Shown: piece after piece, positions 12,596 through 26,102 of the stretch
Numbering within the stretch: the first letter of the stretch is position 1
Layout of the letters: every line of letters begins with the position of its first letter
Assembly: GCF_001522545.3 (NCBI RefSeq)
Contig: NC_031776.1
Coordinates: forward strand, 25,205,995 to 25,269,994
From: Parus major
Taxonomy: Eukaryota; Chordata; Aves; Passeriformes; Paridae
Direction: 5' to 3'
Length of the DNA stretch: 64,000 nt
Made by a program: the position numbers and the translations under genes
The notes under the pieces: model-generated
What the model was told of the DNA's origin: nothing
Databases searched by the model: none
What the model saw: the letters and a program-made list of their open reading frames with translations, nothing else

Positions 12596-13600
12596 TCATG
12601 GGCTTTTTCACAGGAAGCATGACAGTTTTAACTATCTACATGAAGGAAGGAATTTTCTTATTCACACATGGGTATCCTGGGAGGCTTTTTTAAAGAAGTT
12701 AATGTCAATGTATTAGGATAGAATGGACATTCAATGGGTAAGAAAATCATCAGCCTCTAGAAAATCCTGCAGAAGCATTTTATTAAACATGTAATTCTTG
12801 AAGGGGATATAAGCCCACAAACCCACATGCCTCAGGCTTTCATGCAGCCTCTAACTACCAGAGGTTAAAGCAGATTTTGTGGGCAATCTTCTCCATAATT
12901 AAATACTGTGGGGTTTCTTGCACTCTGTCTGCAGGTTCTATCAGAGACAGAATTGCTAGAAACAGAATTTATGAAGAGACTGGGATTAAAGTCTGCTCAG
13001 TCAGTACTAATGTTTACATTAGAAACTAACACCTTTCATAGAAGTAGAGGTATGCTTTAATTGAGGTATCAAAATTAATTCTAATATGGGTAAAATAATC
13101 ATGATGATTTGATAACTCTCCTAATATTTTGTGCTAGGTTTGTTTGCTAACGTGCAATACTTGATGTAATCCAGCTGACTTCTGTAACAGGACAGAAGGT
13201 AGATTCTGTCTCAGCATTAGCATTCAAAATACACCAGTTCTCATATTTATAGGAGTATGGAGAGTGCCCCATAGAGGGGTGTGCATTAGGTAGGAAGTCT
13301 CATGTTTTTATTTTTTTCTCACTGCATTACATCCCTGGGCTGACATCCCTGGATATGCTCTTTTCCATCACCATGACATGCTGTGTTAAGGTAATGCATT
13401 GTAAGTGAAGCAAGTGTTGCCATAAAGAAATCTTTCATAAAATCATGTCAATGGAAAGTAACACATTCCATTCAGACCAATCTCCCTGATGGAAAAGGGT
13501 GCTTTGAATAAGCAGAGATTGTCTAGCTCCATGGATAATTTATCAGTGCCACCAGCTGATCTCTAGAAAAGGCTTAAAAATAACAAAAGACAACTAATCC

Positions 13601-13634
13601 ATTTTTTTTTTAAAAAGGGGGGAAAAAAAAAAAG
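13601..13634. repeat. T-run / A-run low-complexity block
   Basis: A T run, then AAAAA, six G, then a long A run. Homopolymer block; T and A arms are self-complementary. Confidence 0.8.
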
Positions 13635-15240
13635 ATTGAAGATGTGTTTCAAAAGCTCATTGGTGCTCCTGGCATTAAAAAGCTTACCCTGGTGCATTTC
13701 ATCGATGGCTTTAGACTATTCATCATATCATTTGCATGAAGAGGCTTACAGCTCTCCCCAGACAGAGAGCGGATTACAAATGTTCCTAAGTCAATAGCCT
13801 TCGCATTTTAAAGCATTTGCTTATTAAAGGCTACTTTAAAAAGTTCAGAACCAAAACCTTGCTATTCCTGTTTGACAAGAAAACCTTGGCAGTTCCCTAA
13901 TTCTCAGTATAAAAATGATGCTTTACATTTCTTTAGCAGTTACTCTCCTAGGAACTCCAGGTGCTTTGGATAATTAACATAACTCCAATATGTATCCTTA
14001 GAAACATCCCTCTGCAGTAGAGAACTCTTTACACCACGCTGTCTCAAGAAGAGGTCACAATGCTGGCATCCAAAGGCAATCAATTCAGAGCTTGGATTCC
14101 TACTCATGTGAAGTGTTTTTTGATAGATTACTGATGGATTTGATAGATTGTTTGGTGTTGTTAGGGCTGAAGGACCTTCCATGGGCACACTGGCTGACCT
14201 TCACAACAGTGAAGGATTGTGCCCAGTGAATCTCTAAGCTCTTAATCCCATGGATATGGCCCCAAGATTCAGCCTTTCTGCATTCATTTGTATGCAGATG
14301 TTGTTCTGTCTTTCTCAGATCTCAGAGGAGGAAAAGGCAATGTGATCATACTGTCTGCACACTCCATACTGTGTCCTTGCAACCCACAACTCTCAATCTA
14401 TGAAGAATTCTAAGCAATTCTGGCATAGTAAAAGAGACCTCGCAGATGGTCCAATAATTTTATGGGGGAAAAAAAATTATAGGTCTCAGCACTCAATCTA
14501 TTACTGCAGTAGAGCTCTAGGGATATAAGACAGAAATCCACAACAGACTCTGTTCATCAGCCAGGATGCCCATGGACCAGGCTATTATACTGGGACAGAT
14601 AAAGCAATTCAAATTCCAACAGAGACGGGGAGAAATATGTAGGACTAATAATACAATAACATTGAAGTGTTTGTACCTTTATCTAAATTCTCACTCAAGA
14701 CTGTAGCACAAGGATTATTCTGTATTAAGAAAAATAAAAGTATTTAACAAATATAATAAGAATTCAAGGTGCAAATAGACTGTTGCAGAGTCAGAGGCAA
14801 CATTTAGTTTCACTGACTTGCAAGCTGCAGCTGTAGCCAGAATTTCACCCTCTTTCTAATAGGGACGAGACAGGCTGGTTTGGAAAGAAGAAAAAAAACT
14901 ATTGGGCCCAAGACAAATAGCAAATATTAGATCAAAAGAACCAGACAGCCTGGTGGGGTAGAGGAGAAGTTGCATCTGTTTTACAGGTGATGATTTTTCC
15001 ATTATTGACCTAACTGAAACATGCTGGTTTTGTGGGATTACTAAACTGAAAAATAATAGGAAGAGAATGTAATGACATTCTAGTAAGAAGCCTTTGTGCA
15101 TGACATTTACAGTTGTATTTGGATCATATAGATGGCTTAAAAGAACATAGCATTAGTTTTAACAATCCCTATTTTTTTCCAAATGAAACCACTGGTGGGC
15201 TGATTTTTCTGCAGATTCCTTCCTAAATATTAAAATCTAG

Positions 15241-15280
15241 AGGAAAAAAAAAAAAAAAAAAGGGAAAAAAAGAAGAAGAG
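15241..15280. repeat. poly-A / purine tract
   Basis: Long A run with three G interruptions, then GAA units. It may be an old poly-A tail, but no element body or target-site duplication is recognisable next to it. Confidence 0.8.
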
Positions 15281-18200
15281 AGTGCCAAATTATGCCTTTC
15301 CCATATCTGTGAAAGAGCTAAAAGAAGTTTCAAGCTCTCCTACAGACCACTACCCAGAATATTTTTACCAATATGTTGTTTCACTTGCAGGGAACGGGCC
15401 TTTCTACTGCAAGAGTAAATCAATACCATTTTATAAATTGTATCAGTGTAAAAGTTCTTAGTAGCTGGGTAGTATATTGCCCTTTCTGACAGATATAAGA
15501 TATATTACTACAGGTACCTTAATACAGATATACATGACTCTACTCTCATGGTGCTATACCATATTTATACCAGAATTTTAAAAGAAACTTCATATTTTGT
15601 GCTATAAAAAGGTTATCTAATATTATTTAATACTTATGCTTCATATCTCTCCCTCTTTTCTCCCACTCAGAGGGAAGAAGAGTTTAATATTCTTCCACCC
15701 ACTGCATGTCTTACTTGTCTAAATATATAATTTCTTTAGGTCAGAGTCTTTTACTTAAAGTGAGCATGTGTGTATCTGCCTATGTGTTGTGCTGAGCAAC
15801 CTGGGTGCAGTGATAACTGCTTGGGAAAAGCTGGTGAAGGGATGTACTGGCCTCCACACCATTTAAATTCTTTAGAGCTGTTGAAATAAACTCAAAAGAT
15901 GCATCCTGGATGAATCAGTGGTCATGGGTTCAAAGTAAAATTTACTGAGTGAAACATGAATGTCTGGTAAACACACAAAGAAATAGTAGATAACTCTAAT
16001 GGAACCAGTGTAGTACTTGGATCTTATTTAATCAGGGCTGCTTAGCAATATTATGGTAATAGAAAAATGAATAGTAAGAAAAACCTTAACCATAGACTAG
16101 CTGTGAGCAGATACAGGTGCAAAGAGATGTGGCTATAGATATAATTTAGATGTAGGTGATGGATCTATTGGGGGGCAATTTTTTAAAGAATTTTCTAAGT
16201 ATTGGAAGCCCAAATACTGGGATAAAGTTCTGAGTCTCAGTCTCCATCTGTGGCACAGGGAACTATCACACTGCAGTCCAGTAGGGCAGCCTCCAGATGT
16301 TAATTAAGTCAATTCAAGCTGCTTCAAGAAATGTCAGCTAAAACACATTGGCTGGTGTTCTACCTTAACTTCCTAATGCTGGCATAAGTGACTTACAGCA
16401 CTTGCAAGCTGAGGATATGAAAGGGGGAATGACACTCTTGACTGGCTCAGTGACAGAGTTTGTCTGCTTTGGGGGATTGTTAATTATTATCCTCTTAAGT
16501 GAATCACCCTCATGTGGAGCTTATCAGTCCAGGTAAGTAGACAGGCTGTTGAGAGAAAAAACTCTGCGTCTCACTTTGACCTTCATTTAGCAGTTTCTTC
16601 TTTAAAATGTAGCCCTAATGTGTATGGTATTTATCCTATTCAATAGATGATTGCACACCACCTAATCTCTTGATGTTGGTCTAATCCATCCATGCCATGG
16701 ATTTGTGTTACTGTTGCCAATACTGGACTCTTTATTTATCACAGTCACTCTCACTACATCTTCTCAGAAAGCTCTATCCATCAAGCAACCGTTCTGATCT
16801 GTGGCATCCCAGGGTAACAAGAAATGCTTTGTTCTGACTGTATATTTTTAAGCTATTTTGAGTCCTCCCACAAATTAAAGTCAGAGGAGCACCAGCTGCG
16901 ATGGTTCTCTGTGTCATGGGGGAGCAGCATGAGCTGTTTACAACATTAGGATGGGCTTTCAGTGGTGATGGGAAACTTCTACCTACCCTGAACGTTTCTC
17001 TCAGGACTTTTCTCAGCCACCCTAGCTATGTTTCCCACAGGGGTGGAGAGGAGGTTGATGAGACACCACAGTGCAGGATTCACCCTAATGTCCCTATGGG
17101 CCTGAGGAAACAACCTTCCCAGAGGCAACAGCACACAGGGACTGTCCACTACAGAAAGGGGCTGTGTTGTCCTCAGTCATCCTTAGACAGTTCCCAGCTT
17201 GTTTTGTGTTCCCAAATTTGTCCTAAAATTTTCCCTGCAATCCAGAAAGGCACCATGGAACACACTGGTGAATCACCAGCACCGATTTACCCATCCTGGT
17301 CTTGCCATCAAAACCACAGGTCAGTGTTGAGGGGCTGGGAAGGGCAGGAGGAGTGGGAGAAGTGCAGAGAAGGGGATGTTTGGGTGAGTTTTCTTATCTT
17401 GGGCAGGATTCTTCTGTCCCTGACAGGGGCATCAAGTTTGTGATTTAGGCCTGATACAGAAGCTCTTCTAGAAAATCTCACTTTATGAATAAATGTGTAA
17501 ACTCTACTAGAAAAATTACACTCATCAAAACATTCATAAAGCTATGCATATTTGCACACAAATCTAAAGAATTATAAAATTACAGCCTAAACCATTTTCC
17601 AAAGAAGTTCTCTTTAATTGGCACAAGGTGTTGAATTATGCAGAACAGATCTCAACAGAGATTTTTTTTTTTTAATATAAAGTTAATTACTTTATCTTGG
17701 TGTGCACAAGGAAGCACAATACTTTTTGCAGTGACTCTTTGTATCAGAGACAGCTAGTATCCATGTTAGTCTGTTCATGTAATAAAAATCAAATTGCATC
17801 AATTCCTTAACAAAGCACAGCAGAGGCTTCTCTTAATAGAATCCTTATTAGAGAATCAGATACAGCTATCTCCAAAGAAAGGATTTTTAAAAGGTACTGG
17901 GATTTCTCTGTAGTTTATTAGATAGAGCAACACTGGAATTAGCTGCTGGGAGATGTCAGGTTGGAATAAGAACTGCTGGGTGGAAGCAGAGGCAATTAGG
18001 ATACCTTCTGGTGTTGACATGATTCAATGGAATTTTTTTATTTTATGAGCCAAGCTGGAGAGGTGAGAGGGGCAGAAGTGCTGCCAGTCGACATTTTGAC
18101 TCTTCCATTTCTATCTGTGGAGACCTCCCTCACATGCATTTCACTCCCAGGCAAGAGCAGGGTTGCAAACCAAAATCCATTCAACTCTGCAAGCATTCCT

Positions 18201-20649
18201 GAAGCCCCAGCACAGGAAACACAGGGAAACTGGGAGCTCTGGAGGTTCTTCTGTGGTGGGATTTGGCTCAACCTCCTTCCTGTGCCCCAAATCCCAAACA
18301 ATTTAAATTTGGGATGAAAATTAATCCAGATCTGGGTTTGAGAATTTGTAAGCAAGCAAGCGAATTTTGCACGCCTTTGTTTTTGTGGAGAACAGTTCTC
18401 ACAGGCTCATCCCTAGCCTGAAACTGTGCTCAGTTTGAGCCCTGAAGCACGAGGGTTGGTAGCCCTTGTTGTTTGCTCCCAGCCAGCGTTAAGTGCCTTA
18501 TCTTAGCAGAGCACACCCCGGTGCCGTGGGACTCCTCTGGAGAGCAATTAACAGTGGCAATAATGACAGCAGGGTGCTGGCAGCAGCAGGGCCACGCTCG
18601 GGCTGTGGAGGAACAGACCCCCATGTCAGATCTGCTCTCCACAGCTCCCCAAGCCATGGCAGGAGGTTGGCAGGGTGTTTAGAGGCAGCTATCAGGGCTG
18701 CCCAACCAACAGCCACTGCAAACCCTTCCTGGCAACTTCAGTCCTTCAGAGATTAAGGTTTTGGAAATTCCAGTCTGTGACATTTTAAATTACTGGTGCC
18801 AAGCCCCTCATTCACCACTGCTTATGGTGTTCTTGGCCACTGCCTTTAATTTGTTCGTTTATAATGGCCATGCAGATTTCAGTGTACACTCCAAACTTGT
18901 GTTCAATGTGATGCTGATAGCAAAATGCCAGGCAGCACCACGGCATACAGGGTTATCCTCCTTCCTGCAGCATCCTCTTGCTCCAGCACTCCAGAACTGC
19001 TGAAGTGGGGAAAGCAAAATTGCTTCTAAAACATCCTGCCTCTTCAGAGTTATATTTTCTCTCCTGTCACACTGCTATATAAAAGGTTTTACAGAGCAGG
19101 ATTTCAAAATGAAACTAGTTTTCGCCTTTCCTCTCTCTCTGTGGTGCTTTAGAAGTGCATGGACAACACCTGCAATACAGAGGAGGTTAAAGATTCAACA
19201 AGAAAACTCTGTGAGGGTTTCAGGATTTGGAGAAGGAAGAGAGCCAAAGGAAAGGAGTAGGAGCAAAGGCAATGCTTGCCAAAGCTGAGGGTGTTTTGAA
19301 ATGGCTGTGGAGCTGGATCAGGAGAAATGACAGAAAGTTATGCATTCCCATCTTCCCCTTCTCTTTGTCTTCATCCTCCAGATAGACAAAAAGACTGTTT
19401 CTTTGCTTGGGGATCTACCAAAACTGAGGCAGGAGCAGCTACTGGTACCTCGCTGTCACAGCATCAGAGATGTGCTGAGGCTGATGCTGAACCCTCATCA
19501 GCTGCCAAACTCCAAAAAAAGCAGGCAAGAGACAGTTCAGCAGCACTTTCTGTATTCATTCCTACTGACATGAGGAGTCTAACTGAGCTGTCACCCTCAT
19601 GCCCTGCTACAATCAGCAGCACAGATGGGACCTTCCACAGAGACGTGGTGTCTTGTGCGGGCTGAGTCACACTCCAAAGGATCCTAATTTCTGAAACTGT
19701 TCCAGATACAAATGTCTGAAGTGTAGCAGAAACCTTCAGCAACTCTGTCCCTATCTCAGACCCTGAACAAAAGAAAATCTGTAGCAGTGGGTGCAAAGAT
19801 ACATGTTTAAACCCCTAACTTAACCATAAATCGTCTGCTTAAATATGTGCCCTGATGAGCTGCATGTGCTGTTTTATAAGTAAAAAATTACCTGTAATAA
19901 TTTTAACAAGCACTAGCTGTTAAATATAAGCATTGTTAAACATGCTTTAAAATGCCCAGAAGACAGCAGCAGCATGACTTTTGGACAGTTCCAGCTTCAA
20001 CCCCTTCTCAGTTTGCACTGCTGTGGCAAGGGCATCTGGTCCTGCCCTCTGAATTTTTGTTTCCCACCCACCTCAGGCAAGTGCCAGGAAAAAGTGTGAA
20101 GTGCTTGTCTCCAGCTTTCAGAGGCATTTGAAGACAAGAGACAAGTTGAAGTGGAGTTTGGCATCCTGTGGGGTGAACTTTTCCTGGCAGCCAAAGCAAT
20201 GATATTGAGCACTATCATTCTCTGCTGTACACATCTTTGCCTGACCTTATCCTGGACGCATCCCCTTTGACTTACTTCTTTAAAGAGCCTAATAGATTTT
20301 CTTTAGCTTGAGGCAGAGCAAACCTCTGCTGGATTGAAATAATGTAGAAGTATTAGAAAAGATTGGTGCTGGGAATTTTTTTCCCCTCTTCCCCTTGCTG
20401 CACGATAGGAAGAAAATATATGACCTAAATCTGCCAAGCACCTTCAAAGGGAAGGAAGAAACATGTGTGGAAAAGCATTAGAAGGCCACCCAGCTCCCTG
20501 TAATTATAATGAGAATGCCACCATTGCTAAATGAATAGAAAATAAACGGAATAAGTATTAAATGATTATGGTTTCCCTCACATATTTCTTTTCATCTATT
20601 CAGCAGCAGATAGTTTTACAACAGGGATAAATCTTCTCGGATGTAAACA

Positions 20650-20960
20650 AGTGTGGAGCACCCGGCGCTGGGTGTGCGCAAGGCGCGATCTCCAGCACCC
20701 CCTGCAGCCCCCGGCCCACGGGACGGGCTGGAGCCTCCATCCCGCCCGGGGCTCCAGCCAGCTCGGCTCGGGGGGATCTTCCCGAGGTTTAAAACGCTAG
20801 AACGCGCTCAGGTGCAGGCTTCCGAGCTGCCGGCTCCTCGCTGCCTCTTGCTCTGAGCCCTGCGCCGAAGGAAAACTTGTGCTGGAGTCAGGAGGGTTTG
20901 TGGAGTGGGAAATGCGCTTTCTGCGGGAGCCCGCGCTGTAACTCCGCGGGGAAAGGAAAG
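20650..20960. promoter_or_regulatory. CpG island, candidate promoter
   Basis: About 27 CpG dinucleotides in roughly 310 bases, and GC content far above the AT-rich flanks. This is the densest CpG cluster in the window. A TATA-like TTTAAAA sits at 20788-20794 on the plus strand. Known biology: CpG islands of this kind mark most vertebrate promoters. I could not find a strong first-exon donor on either strand, so transcript direction is open. A minus-strand transcript could splice to 12263-12339. The open frame 20653-20856 is a by-product of high GC. Alternatives are a distal enhancer island or a chance GC patch. Confidence 0.6.
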
Positions 20961-23900
20961 CTTTGCAAACCCCTAATACTTGGGAAGGAAAAAAAAAAAA
21001 TCTAGATTTTTTTTTTTAAAAGAAACCTGGATCTCTTCCGGAGGCTGGATGTAGCCTGCCAGATTGTTTCCATTGGTCTGCCTTGTCCCTGCACTAGAGA
21101 CACATTCCAGCCCCCAGCCCTGACTGGCTCTATAGGACTGATCAAAATAATATAATTACACTCTTAAGTTCTTGAATTTCCCAATTTATACCTTGATATG
21201 TTGACCAAGGGGCTTTCCATTTCAGCTCCACAGATCCAGCACTGACCTGCTCACCTATTGAAAAGCAGTAAGAACATAAGACAGGGACCGTGTCCCTTTA
21301 AATTCATTAAAATGAGTTAACCAAGTTCCCACAGTCAGCTACACAGCATCAGGTACCCTGTGCAGGGAAACTTCAGTGTGGGGACTGTTCCAGCTGCAAA
21401 ATCTATAACCCAGTAAGAGTACGGAGCTGAGCTGCTTTGCACCCCCAGGGCTCTGTCTCACCCTGCTGCTCATCAGAGATGCTCCCCAGTTTGGTTTGAG
21501 CTGCTCTGTAAGAACCACCTAATTGCAGAGCTGTTGGCTGGCAGTGAGCCCCTTTACTTTGCTGAAGTGCAAACATGAACTTCAACATATTTGCCTCAGA
21601 ATCAGGATGGTCTGAGCCTGTTTTTTTGCTAACGCAAGAGAAAAGAAAATTTACAAATTGTTCTTTTCTTTGCCAGACTGCTTCCCAGGCAGATTTTGAG
21701 CAGAGCTAATTTGACACATCCCCACGGACCTCCCTGGTGACAATTATGCAACAGACCCCTCTCGTGTGGGGCATTTCACACTCCTCAAGCATGCATCTGG
21801 GAAGAGATCTGTTTATATTGTATTTATATCCTTCTTTGCATCCCTGAGCTGCTGAGTGCTGCATGCCCCTCTCCAGCTGCCCACAGTCTCCAGCCCTTCC
21901 CTCCAGCCCCTTCTGTTAAGTACCCACTGTGACTTTTCTCCTCTGCCCTGTCCCCTTGTCAAGTCACCCTCCTGCAGAGCAGCTGCTGTTAGAGCAGATG
22001 TAAAACGGTTCAGTAACGCTAGCTAATATTAGCATTGACACCAGCACAGAGAGGAAATAAATTCTTTTCTGGGGGGAGAAGCACAAATTACTTAATGCTG
22101 GAGATCAGAGCAGCATCCATAACAATGCTGGAAGAGAACTGGTTTAATATCTCCTTAAGTATAACACACAAAGAAAAGCAGAGTCCACCAGCAGCCACGG
22201 TACAGCCTCTCCCAGGGTAAAACCTGTGGTGATTCCTCCTCAGCCTTGCAGGACTCTGGACATTAATCTAGAATCTATTTCTCAGTCCATAAAACACAGT
22301 TTCCAAAGGCCTTTTCCATGACAATTACAGCTGGCACTGGCAACACTGGAGAGGTAGCTGAGGCATGTTGAGATGGAGGGGCTGCTTGCTGGCACAGGTC
22401 ATAAAGTGGGATGATGAGCAGCACCCAGGCATGATCAATCCCCTGGCACAAGCCATGCAACAGTCTGGCTGATCAGTGGGAAGAGAAGAGGGGTTTACAG
22501 TGGATAGGGAACCTGGATGGAATGTTGGGAGTGACTTGAAGAGGTTTCAGCTTCCTCTTCAGTCAAGGAAGAGGAGCTTCTCGTGGCAGTCAAATCCTAT
22601 CTGTGCTCTGTACTATGATGCCTTCACCTCCAAAACCTGCTTTGCCAATGGTCCTGGTTCCAGCCCAGACATGCAGGGATGGGGCTGTTGCACAGGGTTC
22701 ACGGACTCTGAAACAATTCTGCCTGCAGGAATGTCCCATCCTCTGCTGCTCCAGCACAGCTCCTACCCAGAGAAATGGATTTACTCTGCCCTGAATGACT
22801 TCTCTAAGGCAGGAGTGTGACCAATGATTTATGGTGGCCTTGAGCCGGAGAGGAATCACATCTCATTGCTGTGTTACATGCCAGGTTTTCTGTGTGTACC
22901 AACCTTAGTAAGAGATTTACACCTGCCTCTGAAATCTCAGGTACAAGAGGGATTTGACAGGGTTGGGATGACCTAGTATGTAAATGATTACTATCCTGAC
23001 CTGGAAACTCCTCTTGTTTCTCCTTTGTTCTTCATTTGGGATGAAATCAATGAAAGCATTTCAGCTAAGTCAGTACCAGCTGCCCTTGTGGGAAATACCT
23101 TCAAAGGGTCCCTTTTGCTGGTGCTGCAATGCTGAACACAGCTCAGGAAATAAGGAAAAATGTAAAAATTGGGAACTGCATCCACTGACACCACCAGTAA
23201 TTGGCCCACTGCACCTTTGAGGAGTTCTAATGGAAATCTTGGCCAGTGATGGGAGTGTTGATGTGTTAATCACCAGAGCACACATCCCCCTCCATTGTTG
23301 GCCAGTTCTGTGGACAATTTCTGCTCAGGTTATAGATTGGTGCATCATGTACAACACAGAGTAGCATATCCAGGCAGAAAGAAAATAATGAATTCAACAC
23401 AAAGAATCAAGAAACTAAACTGTTTAGATAACCTTAGGCTTTTTCTGCTAAGAAAATCAATATGGTTAGAAGCTGGAAAACTATACCCACATTGCCAGCA
23501 GAGTGAGGCTGCAGAGACAGAGAAACCCATATGAATGACCAAAATAGTTTTGTTTCCTGGGGTTTTTTTTTTGCTTATGTTACTTTTTAAAAACAATTTA
23601 AGTGTTTCACTGTAGTTTACACCTATCTCTTAAGATACCTTTGCCTGTAAAGTTCAATATTCTTTGTATCCAAAATCTTGGTTCTGAGTCTCCTGTATCT
23701 GAAATGGTACATCACTATGAGCTCCCTTCCCTTTTGATGATATCTGTTATTAGAGCACAGAAAATCTGGCATAGAAAAGACTGTTTCAACTTGCAGTTTC
23801 CCAGCGTGGGTAGTTTATTCTCTGTATTCCATTCACACATTTCATGTCCTCACCCCAACAGCCAACATGGGTGCTAATTAGCAGTTACACTCCTCCTGGC

Positions 23901-25212
23901 AGGTTGTGTGGGCACCCTTCAAGTAGCACTTGACATGAATTTAATTCACATCACGGATTAACTGCTTTGTTATTTGCATTGCAAAAACACCAGCAGGTCC
24001 CAGGTAGGGCTAGGACCACAGGCTACAGAGGAGGGAGAAGAATTCCCAGCAGTGTGGAAAACGTAATTAGGTGTGAGGGTATTAATAAGCCTCAAATGAC
24101 CCTAAACAGCCTCAGATGGGACCCATATCCACACCCTTCCCCTGGGTCTGAGGATTCCATCTAAGCAAAGGCCAGGGGGTTCAACCTTTCCCCAAGCTGT
24201 GCTGTGGATGTATCTGTTCTCAGCCCTGCTGCAGATGCTCTTTCCAGACGTGGCCCAGAGCTGTAGATAGCTTGTTTCCAGCCTGTCTCATGAATGGTGC
24301 TTGGACCAAGGCTGCAGCCTTGTCTCTGTCTTCTTTTGCTCCTGTGCTCCATTCTTTGCATGGATTCTGGACTTGATGTGTTGCCTTTCTTTATCTGGGG
24401 CTGTTGATAGATCCTGTTACCTCCAATGCTGTGGTCTTCCTCAGCTCACATCTTCCCTTCTGCTGCCTTCTGCTCTTGCTGCTCCCTGATAACAAGACGA
24501 GAGAAGTGGGGAGGAAGGAGTGACAACAGCAGCTCAAGGAACACTGGAGGAGCTGCCACGAAAGAGTGGACAAGGAAGAAAACCTATCCTTGTGTGCTGC
24601 AGTGAGGAAGAGATGTATCTCCCACACCCCACAGGATGGACAGAAGGAAATTGTGGGACTACCTGTGTCTTCCTTATCCCTCAGGTAAGCATTCGAGGAG
24701 GAGAAAGGGTATCCACACACCTCTTTCTCCAGCAGTCAGTGGATGCAGGCAGGGCAGGTAGCCAAGGCCAGCAGTGGGTTGTGCTTGCTGTGGATCAATC
24801 TTTGATCCTGGTCTAAAGGTGCAGGGGAGTCCCAGGCAGGAGTTCTGAAACACCTGGCCTGGGGACCCATCTCTGGGTGTACCCAGAGCCACCTCTGCAG
24901 GGGGAATGTTAACAGTGGTTTAGCTGATCTCGTGTCTCCCTCTGCCCAGCCTCAGAGACTAAATACGTGCTCCTTGTTTCCTTAGTCATTCCCACCTGAT
25001 GTAAGGCTGCACTGTGTTCTCTTTAGCAGTATAGGTGTATCCTTCAGTTTAAGATGACATACAGAAAGAATTCTGATTAATGGAGAAGGAAAAACACCAG
25101 AGCAAAGAGCTCTTTTTAAACAAATAACAAAATACTCTAATCTTTGGAAGAAGTTTGTTCCTTGCGTGTTTTAAATCTTATGCTATAGAAAGGAGGTGCC
25201 TTTTGCTGAAAC

Positions 25213-25238
25213 TTTTTTTTTTAATTTTTTTTTTTTAA
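25213..25238. repeat. poly-T low-complexity tract
   Basis: Two T runs split by AA. Simple sequence only. Confidence 0.85.
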
Positions 25239-26078
25239 TCTTAGGAGGAGAATAAAGACACAAGTACTCAGAAAATAAGGATCTACAGAGCCTGAAGTCA
25301 GTGAGGTCTCTTTCCATACTTTGTATACCAAATGGCTACCAGTGCTCGTCAGCCTTGCAGGGTGTATGAGGGAGTGTAGCAGACTGTGTGCTCCAGACAT
25401 AAGGAGAGCCAGCTGGGCTGCCCCATAAGTGCCTCTCTTAGTGCTGCTGAGCCATTTACATCCCTAGCACCAACAGCAGGTTGGTGAAAGGCAAGCTGGA
25501 GCCCCCCAGCAAAGCTCAGAGAAGGGAGTTCAAATCCCTTGTGCGGGTTTCTTAAGCTCATCTTGCTGTGCTGCCAGCCTGGAGCCTGCATGGAGCTGTG
25601 TCAGCCCAGGTGGAATACTGCGGGAAACAGCTCTGCATGCTGTGGGGAGGAAAACTTTAGGAGAATTTTACTGAGCAAGAAACCTTAGATTTCCCCATAG
25701 GGACCAGGGATGTGCATACTAAGGTGTTGGATGATAATATAATCTATAAAACTCTCGTGCAGAGGTGTTTGTCTGTAAAGAATGAAGCAATGCTAAACAG
25801 TGGGAGATTAATCACTCTCCTCCTCTTTCCTCCCACTTACCTTGTGGATCATTAGGCCTCAGGAAGGTTTTAATTCTGCATGCACACGGAAAAATTGACA
25901 AGAGTTTCACCTGACTTGTGCCTAGGTCATGTTAAGATCTGTATCACAGTCAACACTCATTAGTCCAAAACAGATAAGAAACAACACATCCTGCTGGAAG
26001 AGGATATTTATCAAGTTAGAAGGCTTTAATGGGGGGATTATCCTGACATACAGGTCTTCCTTCCTTCCACAGGAGTTT

Positions 26079-26102
26079 CCACTTATATGCGTATATAAGT
26101 GG
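26079..26102. repeat. perfect inverted repeat (10-bp arms, 4-nt loop)
   Basis: Arm ccacttatat, loop gcgt, arm atataagtgg. Perfect pairing but short and AT-rich. Too small for a microRNA precursor; probably chance or a protein-binding palindrome. Confidence 0.7.

Larger units (their letters stand above)
12340..20649. other. 8.3 kb of non-coding DNA, no gene supported
   Basis: AT-rich DNA with low-complexity tracts (12569-12595, 13601-13634, 15241-15280). The largest open frame, 180 codons at 16901-17443 plus, has no domain, signal peptide or convincing splice context and is treated as chance. A near-perfect plus-strand donor (CAG|gtaagtag) lies at 16531/16532 but no matching exon could be built. 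The stretch 13650-13810 reads like conserved non-coding sequence. Confidence 0.55.

Noticed and set aside
15241..15280. Poly-A tract as the tail of a processed pseudogene or retroelement
   Set aside because: No coding-like or element-like sequence is recognisable 5' of it and no target-site duplication was found.
16901..17443. 180-codon plus-strand open frame
   Set aside because: No recognisable domain, signal peptide or regular residue pattern; no paired splice sites. A frame of this length can arise by chance among six frames in 64 kb.
20653..20856. 67-codon plus-strand frame in the CpG island
   Set aside because: Explained by GC-rich, stop-poor sequence; Pro/Arg/Ala composition mirrors base content.
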